Shown here: positions 11,388-19,771 of the stretch, piece after piece
Layout: the number at the start of each line of letters is the position of its first letter
Position numbering within the stretch: the first letter of the stretch is position 1
DNA from: a virus
Length of the DNA stretch: 39,654 nucleotides
Reading direction: 5' to 3' (one strand)
IMG/VR virus record: IMGVR_UViG_3300046777_000353
Location: 1 to 39,654 of that record
The notes under the pieces: model-generated
Told to the model about the DNA's origin: nothing
Databases searched by the model: none
The model's input: only the letters and a program-made list of their open reading frames with translations
Made by a program: the position numbers and the translations under genes

Positions 11388-12053
11388 TTGTGTAACAAGA
11401 CCGAAGACTACAAGAGAATCCACGAAAAGATGAATGATTACATAATTGAATATACCGATATGGTAAACCAAGTGACTAGCGAATACGCTAAGAAGTATCC
11501 AATGGTTGACCGTGATGATATCAGACAGCAGATATGGTTATGGTTTGTTGAACATCCACGTAACCTATCCACTTACCGTAATGAACACGAACAAAAAGAT
11601 GCAGACAGGTTGATTGCAAAGTCTTTGCGTAACGCTGCTTATGATTACTGCATCAAGGAGAAAGCCAACGCTGAAGGCTACAACCCTAACGATAACTTCT
11701 GGTATACAAAAGACTTTATTAAGATGATGATTCCTGGTGTATTAACAGACAACTGGGAGAAACTAGAAGTAGCCCTAACTAATATGGGTCGTAGCACTAA
11801 GGCTCCGTCTGAGTCTGGTGACTGGATGGCATATGGTGCTGACATACGTAAAGCATTTGACAAGTTAGATGAACGTGAACAGAACTTAGTGTTTTTATTC
11901 TACGCACAAGATATGGATTCAAAAGAACTACACGAGATTGCACAAGAGGATAGACCAACGCACAAGGCTACCGCTATGGCTGCTAACCGTGCTATCAACA
12001 AGATGGTTAACTACCTTGGTGGGTTCAACTCTTACAGTGACCCCGATGGCTGA
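11388..12053 (+). CDS. Sigma-factor-like DNA-binding protein
   Basis: The product is 221 aa from a TTG start directly after the previous stop. VDRDDIRQQIWLWFVEHP (40-57) resembles the end of sigma region 1.2/2 (D-Q-x-x-W-L). The C-terminal segment KLDEREQNLVFLFYAQDMDS (near 158-177) followed by KELHEIAQ resembles sigma region 4, which reads the -35 box. Proteins of this layout occur near the end of early clusters in actinobacteriophages. As nearly the last gene before the late arm it is a good candidate for the late-transcription switch. Which promoters it reads is unknown. Confidence 0.55.
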   Translation: MCNKTEDYKRIHEKMNDYIIEYTDMVNQVTSEYAKKYPMVDRDDIRQQIWLWFVEHPRNLSTYRNEHEQKDADRLIAKSLRNAAYDYCIKEKANAEGYNPNDNFWYTKDFIKMMIPGVLTDNWEKLEVALTNMGRSTKAPSESGDWMAYGADIRKAFDKLDEREQNLVFLFYAQDMDSKELHEIAQEDRPTHKATAMAANRAINKMVNYLGGFNSYSDPDG

Positions 12054-12237
12054 TTTAAAGTTTGATGAATGGGTAGAGTACGGTGCCAGCCGTGGCTGGG
12101 TATCTCTACCTATCTGTGAGACTCATACTGGGTTACCATTGATGCCAGAAGAAGAGATGGAACTTGATGATGGTTATGACCCCTGTATACTAGCAATGCG
12201 TGTATGGGTTGATAACATTATAGATGATTACGAATAA
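12046..12237 (+). CDS. Small conserved actinophage protein, last gene of early arm
   Basis: The product is 63 aa: MADLKFDEWVEYGASRGWVS, then CETHTGLPLMPEEE, then DPCILAMRVW. The C-x-THxGxPxxxEE and DPC pattern recurs in small actinobacteriophage proteins, probably zinc-binding. I chose the ATG at 12046; the same frame is open further upstream, but that stretch is a shadow of the sigma-like gene, which it overlaps by eight bases. The terminator follows within ten bases. Confidence 0.65.
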   Translation: MADLKFDEWVEYGASRGWVSLPICETHTGLPLMPEEEMELDDGYDPCILAMRVWVDNIIDDYE

Positions 12238-12245
12238 AAAAAAGA

Positions 12246-12280
12246 CCCCCCTATGGAGAAGAGGAGACTCCATAGAGGGG
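12246..12280. terminator. Bidirectional intrinsic terminator between convergent arms
   Basis: CCCCCCTATGGAG (12246-12258) pairs with CTCCATAGAGGGG (12268-12280) with one mismatch in 13. On the plus strand ATTCTTATTT follows. On the minus strand the hairpin is followed by eight consecutive T (complement of the A-run at 12236-12243). It can therefore stop early transcripts coming from the left and late transcripts coming from the right, preventing collision between the arms. Confidence 0.85.
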
Positions 12281-12296
12281 ATTCTTATTTAAGTGG

Positions 12297-12719
12297 CTAC
12301 TTCAAATTAATGAATGGCATAGGGTCTACATCCTTGCCAGCAGAGTAGCGTTCGTTATTGCGGACTTCATAATGTAAGTGTGGTCCAGATGAGTTACCTG
12401 TATTACCAGATAAACCAATCTTGTCACCCTTCTTTACTTCTTGTCCAGGTTGTACAAGTACTTTATCTAGATGTGCATAGATAGCCCATCCACCTGGGAT
12501 ACGGTTAGCACCAGTACCGATTGACTTTTGGTCTACGATTACGTGTGTACCAAAAGCGGCACCCCACTTGTTAGGAGTTACCTTGCCATCTTGCACTGCA
12601 TAAACCATAGTTCCAACTGGAACTGGATAGTCAACACCTTGGTGGTATCCTGATTTCCACATCTTTCCTAATTTTTTATAGGCTGTACCTATACGACCAT
12701 TGCGAATTGGCGATGCCAT
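12297..12719 (-). CDS. Endolysin, M23 (LytM) peptidase
   Basis: The product is 140 aa and consists of little more than one peptidase_M23 domain: GYHQGVDYP (24-32) with zinc ligands H26 and D30, YAHLDKV (H83) and GPHLHYEV (112-119) with H114 and H116. Such enzymes cut peptide crosslinks of peptidoglycan, releasing progeny at the end of infection. No signal peptide or separate cell-wall-binding domain is visible. It follows the holin candidate at one base overlap and is the last gene of the late transcript, as expected for lysis genes. Confidence 0.85.
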   Translation of the reverse strand: MASPIRNGRIGTAYKKLGKMWKSGYHQGVDYPVPVGTMVYAVQDGKVTPNKWGAAFGTHVIVDQKSIGTGANRIPGGWAIYAHLDKVLVQPGQEVKKGDKIGLSGNTGNSSGPHLHYEVRNNERYSAGKDVDPMPFINLK

Positions 12720-12967
12720 TACTTACCTTTCTTGGCGTTAGCCTTTTCAAATGATTCGTTGATTTCTTCTTGACTTAACTTTCCATCATCTAGGTATTTA
12801 CGTGCTAAGGATTCAGCAACTACTGCGATACCCATAAGAGCAGCAATACCTGCTGACTTCCAGGTCTCAACACCTAGAAGAGAACCGACACCGATAGTAC
12901 CTGTGATGCTTGCAATGATTACTGCAACCATACGACCAGATATATCTTTAGCCTTCTTCTTATCCAT
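12719..12967 (-). CDS. Holin candidate, two-helix membrane protein
   Basis: The product is 82 aa. Two hydrophobic stretches (residues ~12-31, MVAVIIASITGTIGVGSLLG, and ~38-55, AGIAALMGIAVVAESLA) sit between a basic start (MDKKKAKD) and a charged tail (DGKLSQEEINESFEKANAKK). Size, topology and position just before the endolysin fit a class II holin. Small actinophage membrane proteins ending in DGKLxxEEI are often annotated this way. It was assigned from context, not from a definite family. Confidence 0.6.
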   Translation of the reverse strand: MDKKKAKDISGRMVAVIIASITGTIGVGSLLGVETWKSAGIAALMGIAVVAESLARKYLDDGKLSQEEINESFEKANAKKGK

Positions 12968-14980
12968 CTATAGTTTCCTAACTGTTACTAGTAACAACCC
13001 ACCGAAACCAGAACTATTCTTATCGGGGGAAGATTCATTTGTGAAACGGACTTCTTCAATAATTCCCTGATACTCTTCACCAACACGGTAATCAGTTACA
13101 TTAACGAAACGTCCAGTTTCTTCCATTGCCTCTAAGCGTTGGACAAATTCAATAGAACGACCAGAGTAACCAAAGGCTACGCCCCACTTATCTTCTTCAA
13201 AGTCAAAGCAAGATAGTGGATATTGGTACAATCTCTGACGGCGTGTAGCAGGTACAGACTTAATCTGATATGCCTCTAATACTGGTAACTCTTGGTCATC
13301 TGTTACGTTATTAAGTGTGAACTTAAACGATACATACTCTTGCTTGTTACTTAATGTTGATAGCAAGATGTCTTGATTACTTAGACCTTCAGTAACTGTT
13401 GCGGCATTTGCAACGCTACCGTCTTTGGTTATGGTAGTAATCGTGATGTTGTCACCAGCACCAGTAGTACACTGTAAGTTAATGTAACGGAAGAACTTAG
13501 GTTCAACAGTTCCATAACGTATCTTGCCAGTTTGTAACCAGCCAGTGTTACGCTTGTTAGTGGTATGTTCTACCTGTAGTTCACCAGCAGGTGCATCTTC
13601 TTCAATGACCATAACTAAACGACCATCAAGTACATATACTTCTGTACATTCTGAATTGTCTTGGTCTAAAGATGAGCGATACTCTAAGTCATTTGCGTAG
13701 GCAAATGTACCATCATCAAACTGTTGAGATAAGTCAATGCGTAACAATGCACCATTGGTATATGAACCATCATCTAGTTTTGTGGCTGCATATAAGAACG
13801 TACCACGTTCAGTAAATGCCTTAACTGGGTATGATAGTTCTACTAATAGTGGTCCAAGAATTGGCAAACCATTAGATGATACTGGACAGATACGGATACC
13901 TGCACTAGTTGCTAATGCTAAGTATCCTAGGTAGTAATGCATTGCATTAATAGTCTCTCCCTCTGGAAGAGATAAGACCATAACTGCATCAGCCATAGCA
14001 AGATTAGTTGTGGCATCATCAAATTTAACTTGCCACACTTCAGCATTGTTACCACCATTACCAGATATTAAAATTGAATCTGGTAATCCAGTAGCATCAT
14101 TCCAAATCCAGTTAGGGTTCTGATGTAACTTAACACTTGCACCAGTTGGTAAAGAATCGGTACCACCTGAGTGGTTGTGAGTAGATGTAGTACGGCTACC
14201 ACCAGATGGAACTATTGACATATTGTAAATGCCATTAGCCAAACCAAATAGTACATAACCTTTGACGTACTTAATGAAAACATCTGTTCTATCTGTAGTA
14301 CTAAAGTTAAATGCAACTTCATCCGAAGATAGAGTTGCTATTGCTCCAGTGTGAATGGCACGTTTACAGGCAGCATAGTAATTAGAACCATCTGTAGTTA
14401 CAGACAAGAAAGAATAGTTAGTACCATTGTGACCTTCTGGGTACGTAGCGCCATTATAAAAGTCTGCTGCAGTTACAGCACTATCACCATTCAAGGTAAT
14501 GCGCTTTAGATAACCCTTTGAATCACCAGATACAAGTACATCATTAGCACCATTGCGACCAGTAGCGGCATTAATACCATTATCACCAGTGTATCCGTGG
14601 AATACTTCAGGTAATAATGTTGCTTGACCAATAGTCCAAACATCTACACCACGGCTATCGTAGAACCTATGGCTTACGTGTTGGTAGTCAGTACCTGGGT
14701 CATAGAATTCAATACCTGCACCATTATGGAATGATGTTTGAGAACGTAACCACCAACCAGTTAACGACTGTTCGCCTGGTTCTTGTGAGTTATCAAACTG
14801 GTCCTTGCGGTACTGAGCAGTCTCACGGCGATATGGGTTCTGATTGCTAACACTAGCAACAAATGCTAAGTCATCAATGGTTACATCATACGCAATATCA
14901 GTTAGCGTAAAGGTGTTATCGGTTCCTGTATAAGATAAATCAAACGGGATATCCTCAGATATATCGTGAGGTACAGTCAC
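12968..14980 (-). CDS. Tail nozzle or minor tail protein, beta-rich
   Basis: The product is 670 aa from a GTG start with GGAGTCTA upstream. It is rich in short strands and Gly/Thr/Asn with recurring TGxxxxGA-type turns, as in beta-propeller tail proteins. WWLRSQTSFHNGAGIEFYD (near residue 77) resembles a motif of actinobacteriophage minor tail proteins. In a podovirus this size and position, after the neck adaptor, fit the tail nozzle (T7 gp12-like). It could also help receptor contact. The fold assignment is inference. Confidence 0.6.
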   Translation of the reverse strand: MTVPHDISEDIPFDLSYTGTDNTFTLTDIAYDVTIDDLAFVASVSNQNPYRRETAQYRKDQFDNSQEPGEQSLTGWWLRSQTSFHNGAGIEFYDPGTDYQHVSHRFYDSRGVDVWTIGQATLLPEVFHGYTGDNGINAATGRNGANDVLVSGDSKGYLKRITLNGDSAVTAADFYNGATYPEGHNGTNYSFLSVTTDGSNYYAACKRAIHTGAIATLSSDEVAFNFSTTDRTDVFIKYVKGYVLFGLANGIYNMSIVPSGGSRTTSTHNHSGGTDSLPTGASVKLHQNPNWIWNDATGLPDSILISGNGGNNAEVWQVKFDDATTNLAMADAVMVLSLPEGETINAMHYYLGYLALATSAGIRICPVSSNGLPILGPLLVELSYPVKAFTERGTFLYAATKLDDGSYTNGALLRIDLSQQFDDGTFAYANDLEYRSSLDQDNSECTEVYVLDGRLVMVIEEDAPAGELQVEHTTNKRNTGWLQTGKIRYGTVEPKFFRYINLQCTTGAGDNITITTITKDGSVANAATVTEGLSNQDILLSTLSNKQEYVSFKFTLNNVTDDQELPVLEAYQIKSVPATRRQRLYQYPLSCFDFEEDKWGVAFGYSGRSIEFVQRLEAMEETGRFVNVTDYRVGEEYQGIIEEVRFTNESSPDKNSSGFGGLLLVTVRKL

Positions 14981-14988
14981 TTAGACTC

Positions 14989-15987
14989 CTAGTGCTTGAT
15001 GATGTAATTAAGTACGATGTATGGCTGTAAGTTATTATGTGCCTGAGTAACTCCACCAGAACCACCTGCACTACTAATACTTGTGTTAGCCTGTGGGTTA
15101 TTACCAGTAGGTGCATAGTTACTTGTACCACCAGAACCAGTACCAACAACCTGACCAGGAGTTAATGTGTGAGTGTGAACTGGCATCTGTGCCTCAGTAA
15201 GAGTTACAGCCTTTTCACCACCAGTTTCAGCGAGAGTATCAAACTCTGTTTGTGAACTGTCACGACCAACTGGAACTCTACCCTTTAGGTTAGGTAGGTT
15301 GAACGTTGTTGTAGTATCTCCAGCACCATATGTGGTACCAATCAAAGCAAACAATGCTGAGTATGTTGTACGGCTAACTGCAGTACCATCACATAATAAC
15401 CAACCAGTTGGTGCGGTATTGGTAGCAAATACGCTGATTGTACCAGTAGGAACAGTAACTAAATTATCAAACTGTGTCTGAATGTTTGATGTAACGCCAT
15501 CAAGATAGTTGATTTCTGCAGTACTAGCAGTTACACCATCAAGAATATTTATCTCAGTTGATGTTGCAGTTACTGCTACGTTCTCATTAATCTTTGGTGA
15601 AGTTAATGTCTTGTTAGTTAGTGTCTGTGTATTGGTTGTACCTACTACAGCACCAGTTGCACCGTGTGCAGCGGTTGCATCAGTGTGAGTGCTAACAGCC
15701 TGTAGGTCAGAACCAACAATCATATGACGTACTACTTGACCAGCAGTGTGGGTCTGTGCTGTGGTTCCATCCTGTGCACGGGTTACGATAAAGGTTGGAG
15801 AACTAACACCAGTCTGGTCAGCGTTAACTAATACAATTTCTTCAATGTTTGTATCAGGGTTAAGTACTAAGATAAATGGTGGGTTAGGTAGGTTAGTGGC
15901 GTTGTCCAGTGTAATCTGTGTAGCAACACTACTTACGTTAGATGCTAACTGCTTTTCAGTAGCAATAGATGAATAGTTACGTGCCAT
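14989..15987 (-). CDS. Tail fibre with collar domain
   Basis: The product is 332 aa. The N-terminal half holds repeats such as TNTQTLTNKTLTSPKI and two EINxLDGVT units, typical of phage fibre shafts. The C-terminal half is a phage tail collar domain: APTGWLLCDGTAVSRTTYSA, FNLPNLKGRVPVG, then QMPVHTHT, ending LQPYIVLNYIIK. Collar domains form the trimeric tip or knob of fibres. The gene lies between the neck adaptor and nozzle candidates. GAGGTAATCT precedes the ATG. Confidence 0.85.
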   Translation of the reverse strand: MARNYSSIATEKQLASNVSSVATQITLDNATNLPNPPFILVLNPDTNIEEIVLVNADQTGVSSPTFIVTRAQDGTTAQTHTAGQVVRHMIVGSDLQAVSTHTDATAAHGATGAVVGTTNTQTLTNKTLTSPKINENVAVTATSTEINILDGVTASTAEINYLDGVTSNIQTQFDNLVTVPTGTISVFATNTAPTGWLLCDGTAVSRTTYSALFALIGTTYGAGDTTTTFNLPNLKGRVPVGRDSSQTEFDTLAETGGEKAVTLTEAQMPVHTHTLTPGQVVGTGSGGTSNYAPTGNNPQANTSISSAGGSGGVTQAHNNLQPYIVLNYIIKH

Positions 15988-15990
15988 AGA

Positions 15991-16890
15991 TTACCTCGTG
16001 TAGTATGTACGGATTGGATAGAGTTTTTGCATACGTTCAATCTCTTCGTTTAAACGCTGTTGATATAGAGCAAGTAAGTACTTGGCTGCATTGGTACCTG
16101 CACCATATGCACGACCTGCAATCTGTGACTGTTGGTCTGCTTCAGCAGAACTGAATGTCATACGACCTGGGTCAATGAATGATGCTAGACGGTATGATGC
16201 ACCAAGAACGATAATGTCACGACAAGTTGTTGGTAAACCAGTTACAACTTCAAAGTCATCAGTATCATTTTCCATAGTACTTGGTTCTGTTGTGTAGAAT
16301 ACCTGTACAGTACGACCAGGTTCTACTGGTTGCAGTAAAGTGATAGTCTTTCTTGAGTTCCAAGTTGCTACGTTAGCCATCATATCTACACGGTAAGCAC
16401 GTATTGGTAGCCATTCTTTAGTTGGACCAGTAGTCTGATAACTAATGCTTAGTACTGAATCAACTTCATCTGGTAGTGCATAGGTAGAAACTGCAGGACT
16501 AAAGGTAAATGTGTGGGTACCAGTTACAAATATGTCTTTACCAACTGCAAGGATGGTGTCATTGATTGCTTGCTTAACATCTACGATTGGGAATGTTGGA
16601 GAGATTATAACACGAGCACCATTTTGATGGCTTGATACCTGAGTACCATTGTAACCACGACCATAAGGTGGCACAGTTAGTGTCTTGTTGGTTCTGTCAT
16701 ATCCACTTACATAGATAAGTTCACTGTCAATCTGGATGATACCAGTTGATACATTAACTGCTGTGTCAACGTTTATAGTTGTAGCAGTAGTACTTAGTGA
16801 TGCAGTAAGATGTGTCTGTCGGTCTTGACGTAACGTAAAACCTGCAAGTTTACGTGACACTTCCTCTGCCATTGTACTAAATGTTGCCAT
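15991..16890 (-). CDS. Neck/adaptor protein (tail tubular A-like candidate)
   Basis: The product is 299 aa from the ATG at 16890; an ATG at 16896 would add two residues. N-terminal and C-terminal helices (EEVSRKLAGFTLRQD; GAGTNAAKYLLALYQQRLNE) bracket a beta insertion (NVSTGIIQIDSELIYVSGYD) and a DVKQAINDTILAVGKDIF helix. This layout resembles podovirus gatekeeper or adaptor proteins that sit below the portal (T7 gp11, P22 gp4). It starts in a TAATG overlap with the preceding gene. A GTTTAAAC palindrome (16048-16055) encodes Arg-Leu-Asn in reverse. Confidence 0.55.
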   Translation of the reverse strand: MATFSTMAEEVSRKLAGFTLRQDRQTHLTASLSTTATTINVDTAVNVSTGIIQIDSELIYVSGYDRTNKTLTVPPYGRGYNGTQVSSHQNGARVIISPTFPIVDVKQAINDTILAVGKDIFVTGTHTFTFSPAVSTYALPDEVDSVLSISYQTTGPTKEWLPIRAYRVDMMANVATWNSRKTITLLQPVEPGRTVQVFYTTEPSTMENDTDDFEVVTGLPTTCRDIIVLGASYRLASFIDPGRMTFSSAEADQQSQIAGRAYGAGTNAAKYLLALYQQRLNEEIERMQKLYPIRTYYTR

Positions 16891-17156
16891 TACCATTTAA
16901 CCTTATCTGCCCAATATGCTGCGGACATTTTTCCTTTTGCAATATTCTTTGCGTGACGTGCCTTGAAGGACTTTTGCCGTGCGGTTGGTTGCCTATCTCC
17001 AGTTACACCCTGTTGCCCAAAGCGTATTGTTTTAACCTTGTCACCCTCTTTAGCCACAACAACGTGTGACTTGGTTGGGTGACTAGGTGTCCTCTTTGGT
17101 TTGTTGTAGCCAGAAACACCAGCACGTGATAACCGTGGGTCTTTCTTTGCTGGCAT
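16890..17156 (-). CDS. Conserved small basic phage protein (DUF6321-like)
   Basis: The product is 88 aa. MPAKKDPRLSRAGVSGYNKP, KRTPSHPTKSHVVVAKEGDK, IRFGQQGV and KMSAAYWADKVKW form the signature of a small basic protein found beside structural genes in cyanophages and other aquatic phages (I believe DUF6321). Its function is unknown; location and charge suggest a virion-associated DNA-binding role. It is coupled by TAATG overlaps to genes on both sides. Confidence 0.75.
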   Translation of the reverse strand: MPAKKDPRLSRAGVSGYNKPKRTPSHPTKSHVVVAKEGDKVKTIRFGQQGVTGDRQPTARQKSFKARHAKNIAKGKMSAAYWADKVKW

Positions 17157-17293
17157 TACTTTGCCTTTTTAGCCGTGCGTGGCATAGCAGGTACCTTTGG
17201 CACCTTTGGCATATTGTAATTTACTTTCTCAGTTTGGTAGAAAGTTCCACCTTGTTTAACCATTACTGGTTTTGCTGAATCAGGAGTTTTCAT
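17156..17293 (-). CDS. Small basic protein with PKVPK repeats
   Basis: The product is 45 aa, MKTPDSAKPVMVKQGGTFYQ, then NMPKVPKVPAMPRTAKKAK. The C-terminal PKVPKVPxMPRTAKKAK stretch is a Lys/Pro tail like those of virion-packaged basic peptides. It has TAATG overlaps at both ends. It belongs to a run of four small Lys-rich genes (16890-17651). No family is recognised. Confidence 0.6.
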   Translation of the reverse strand: MKTPDSAKPVMVKQGGTFYQTEKVNYNMPKVPKVPAMPRTAKKAK

Positions 17294-17460
17294 TACTTAC
17301 CTTTTTTCTTTGCAACTTTTTTAGCAACGGTCTTCTTAGCCATACGCATTTCCTGACGGACAATCTTGCGAATCATTTCTTCCTTCGCCTTCATTTCCAT
17401 CTTCTTTTCCATTGCTTCCATTTTCTTATAGCCTTTAGGCTTTGGACCTTCGTAATCCAT
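17293..17460 (-). CDS. Lys/Met-rich helical protein
   Basis: The product is 55 aa. MDYEGPKPKGYKKMEAMEKK begins a long highly charged helix (KMEMKAKEEMIRKIVRQEMR) that ends in a histone-like tail (KKTVAKKVAKKKGK). Such KxxAKK tails bind DNA in other proteins. The stop overlaps the next start as TAATG. It probably acts together with its basic neighbours, perhaps in the capsid with the DNA; this is inferred from composition only. Confidence 0.6.
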   Translation of the reverse strand: MDYEGPKPKGYKKMEAMEKKMEMKAKEEMIRKIVRQEMRMAKKTVAKKVAKKKGK

Positions 17461-17462
17461 AA

Positions 17463-17651
17463 TTACTTTTTCTTCCCCTTCTTTGGAGCCTTTTTCATTT
17501 TCATACCTGCTTCGCTCATTGCGATAGCAACGGCTTGCTTACGGTTCTTAACTACAGGACCACCCTTGCCTGAGTGCAAAGTACCTGCTTTGTATTCCTT
17601 CATAACCTTGGCAACTTTCTTTGCCTTGGCTTTTTTAGAGGGGGCTGCCAT
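17463..17651 (-). CDS. Small basic DUF6496-like protein
   Basis: The product is 62 aa from the ATG at 17651, with AGGA upstream. KVMKEYKAGTLHSGKGGPVV followed by KNRKQAVAIAMSEAG is the signature of a small family (I believe DUF6496) common in aquatic phages and some bacteria. Its tail is MKKAPKKGKKK. The function is unknown. A GTG at 17714 in the same frame is open but lies inside the preceding gene. Confidence 0.7.
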   Translation of the reverse strand: MAAPSKKAKAKKVAKVMKEYKAGTLHSGKGGPVVKNRKQAVAIAMSEAGMKMKKAPKKGKKK

Positions 17652-18015
17652 ATGCGTGTCCTGTCTTGTCGCTAACTTCCATAGCCTTTTCAATCTGGGC
17701 TCGTGAAGTACCATCTGGTTGGATACCTTCTGCCCGTGCTTTACGGTACATATCCAACTCAGAGTTCCATTTTTTATTTGTCCAACCGTTGCTAATCAAA
17801 CCACTGTTAGCATCACCAGTTGATAACTGCAAGGTCTTAGCCTTGCAACCAAAACAACCTTCAACATATTCGGTATGTTCGTGGCTAGATATATTGCCAC
17901 TACTCAATGGTTCTTCAGATGTAACATCACATTCTGTGCAACCATAAATCTTAGGAACGTAGTTTGTATTCTCGTCCAACTTCCAGTCAATAACTCTACT
18001 GGTGTGACTGTGCAT
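17635..18015 (-). CDS. Conserved Cys/His-rich phage protein
   Basis: The product is 126 aa. CTECDVTSEEPL, SSHEHTEYVEGCFGCKAKTL and a C-terminal ELDMYRKARAEGIQPDGTSR motif form a pattern seen in structural regions of several aquatic phages, with two probable zinc pairs (C-x2-C and C-x2-C with HEH). Its function is unknown. It overlaps both the glycosyltransferase gene before it (20 bases) and the DUF6496-like gene after it (17 bases). Confidence 0.65.
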   Translation of the reverse strand: MHSHTSRVIDWKLDENTNYVPKIYGCTECDVTSEEPLSSGNISSHEHTEYVEGCFGCKAKTLQLSTGDANSGLISNGWTNKKWNSELDMYRKARAEGIQPDGTSRAQIEKAMEVSDKTGHAYGSPL

Positions 18016-19072
18016 TTTTGTAATCCCTTACTGTTTGTCTAACTATGAAGTCATAGTTTCCTCTAAGACGCTCATCGTCTGGGTTTAACTCAACTGCCTT
18101 ACGTGCCCACTTCTTAGCAGAACCTTTTAATCCAAGATTCCAACAAGCAATGCTTAGCAAGTCATACATACGCCATTGCATTGAGTCATCTGCAATGTAG
18201 TGCTTGTATGATTCGTTAGGTAGTTCGTTAACTTTATCGGCTGCCTCAGCGCATTCTTTCCACATACCACGTTCGTAGTAGTAGAACGCCAATGGCATCC
18301 AAGCCTCTAAGTCTTTTGGTGCAGCCTCAACATTCTTGAGGTACCATTTAAGACCTTCTTGGTCATTGCCAAGTTTGCAATACGCTTCACCTATACCACG
18401 ATAGGTTTGAGCAAGTTCAACATTCCAGACATCTTTGATGTCATCAATACGTGGACCTAGTTCTGTTATCTCTTTCCACATACCCTTGAAGTAATACTCA
18501 CGTATTAAGTATACTAACATACGAGACTCATCAGGAGTCTCTTTGTATCCTAGTTCAAGTAAATCTAAATATTGTCCACGAGACTTATCATTATCTGGTA
18601 AGTGCCTGACACAAGATTCAATAACAATTAAGTTATCTTTACCTGCATCAGGAACTATAATCTCGTGACAAGGATACCTCCACCTATATCCGTGTCTAGC
18701 GTGTACACGATTGTTGTTAGCCCAGATGTTTCCAGTATCCCACATCACCCAGGCTCTGCCTGTGTCAGGTTGCCAGCCCTGTCGTATCTTATCAAATAGG
18801 TCTGGGTCTGGTACCTCGTCCAAGTCCAAGGAGACACAAACGTCAATCTCAGGCGATATTTTATCTAGGGCTATATTTCTTGCCACATCAAACCTAAACG
18901 GCTCTACGGTGGCTTTATGGGCTTCTACGGGGTATTCTAGCAGCATCTCATAGGTTCCGTCAGTGGAACCAGTGTCTACCACCACTATAGAATCGGCACC
19001 TTTACAGCCCTCAACCCAACGCTTGATATGTTTGGTCTCATTCTTGGCTATAGCGTAGACGGCTATCTTCAT
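17996..19072 (-). CDS. GT2-family glycosyltransferase with TPR region
   Basis: The product is 358 aa. The N-terminal GT-A domain starts MKIAVYAIAKNETKHIKRWV, with VVDTGSTDGT (31-40) for the nucleotide sugar and SLDLDEVPD (81-89) as the metal-binding DxD region. From about residue 195 the chain becomes helical repeats of TPR type (GIGEAYCKLGNDQEGLKWYL, PLAFYYYERGMWKECAEAAD). It may glycosylate virion proteins, fibres or host surface sugars. It is transcribed with the tail fibre genes and overlaps the second glycosyltransferase by four bases. Confidence 0.8.
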   Translation of the reverse strand: MKIAVYAIAKNETKHIKRWVEGCKGADSIVVVDTGSTDGTYEMLLEYPVEAHKATVEPFRFDVARNIALDKISPEIDVCVSLDLDEVPDPDLFDKIRQGWQPDTGRAWVMWDTGNIWANNNRVHARHGYRWRYPCHEIIVPDAGKDNLIVIESCVRHLPDNDKSRGQYLDLLELGYKETPDESRMLVYLIREYYFKGMWKEITELGPRIDDIKDVWNVELAQTYRGIGEAYCKLGNDQEGLKWYLKNVEAAPKDLEAWMPLAFYYYERGMWKECAEAADKVNELPNESYKHYIADDSMQWRMYDLLSIACWNLGLKGSAKKWARKAVELNPDDERLRGNYDFIVRQTVRDYKNAQSHQ

Positions 19073-19740
19073 ATACCTAGAGCCTTCTCTAACTTCTCTA
19101 GGTCTGGGTAGTACCCATCACGTAAGTACAAACCGTAAGCGTGTTTATCTTTTTGGGTTTGCTCTGCGGTGTTACTTTCGTAAGTTTCATCCATTGGTGC
19201 TTTACCATTTAACCAATGTAGGTGTTCCATATTAACATCTCTGAAATAATGTAGTGAGTTGATTGACTCACCTAGTAGTTTCCAGAAATCATCTGCGTAT
19301 GAATGGAACAATGATGGTGGACACCAGAATCCTAGTGCCTTAGTAATGTTAGTTGATATCATTACCTTGGTTGGAAGTAGTTGTCCTTGTATTCCATCGT
19401 TGCCATATGAGATACCATAACCAATACGCTTGATTGGTTCAGATAGAATCTCATCCCATCCATCTGTTTGTACTAAGCAGTCGTCATCAATGCCAGTAAT
19501 AGTTTCGTACTGGTCCAGATACTTGGGTACAATGGTGTTAAATTTGCCGTTGACACCGTGATGACTTGGTACAACTTCAGTTTTAACTCCATAGATTTTA
19601 GGGTATAGGTCAACTTGGTCTTCGTTAATAATCATAACGAAGTCAGATATCTTACTTGTTTTCTTTAGTGCTTCAAAAGCACGGATGGCATTGTGCGGTC
19701 TTGACCGTGTGCCAACTATTGTTAGGTTGGTGTTAGCCAC
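19069..19740 (-). CDS. Glycosyltransferase-like protein (GT-A fold)
   Basis: The product is 223 aa. TIVGTRSRPHNAIRAFEALK resembles the first strand-helix of GT-A enzymes, and GIDDDCLVQTDGW provides a DDD metal-binding motif. Later motifs GFWCPPSLFHSYADDFWKL and YFRDVNMEHLHWL resemble a group of phage-encoded glycosyltransferases with unknown acceptors. It lies next to the GT2/TPR enzyme, so the two probably act in one modification pathway, most likely on fibre proteins. Confidence 0.65.
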   Translation of the reverse strand: MANTNLTIVGTRSRPHNAIRAFEALKKTSKISDFVMIINEDQVDLYPKIYGVKTEVVPSHHGVNGKFNTIVPKYLDQYETITGIDDDCLVQTDGWDEILSEPIKRIGYGISYGNDGIQGQLLPTKVMISTNITKALGFWCPPSLFHSYADDFWKLLGESINSLHYFRDVNMEHLHWLNGKAPMDETYESNTAEQTQKDKHAYGLYLRDGYYPDLEKLEKALGI

Positions 19741-19771
19741 TACATATCCTCTTCTAGTAGTTAGCAGTTAT

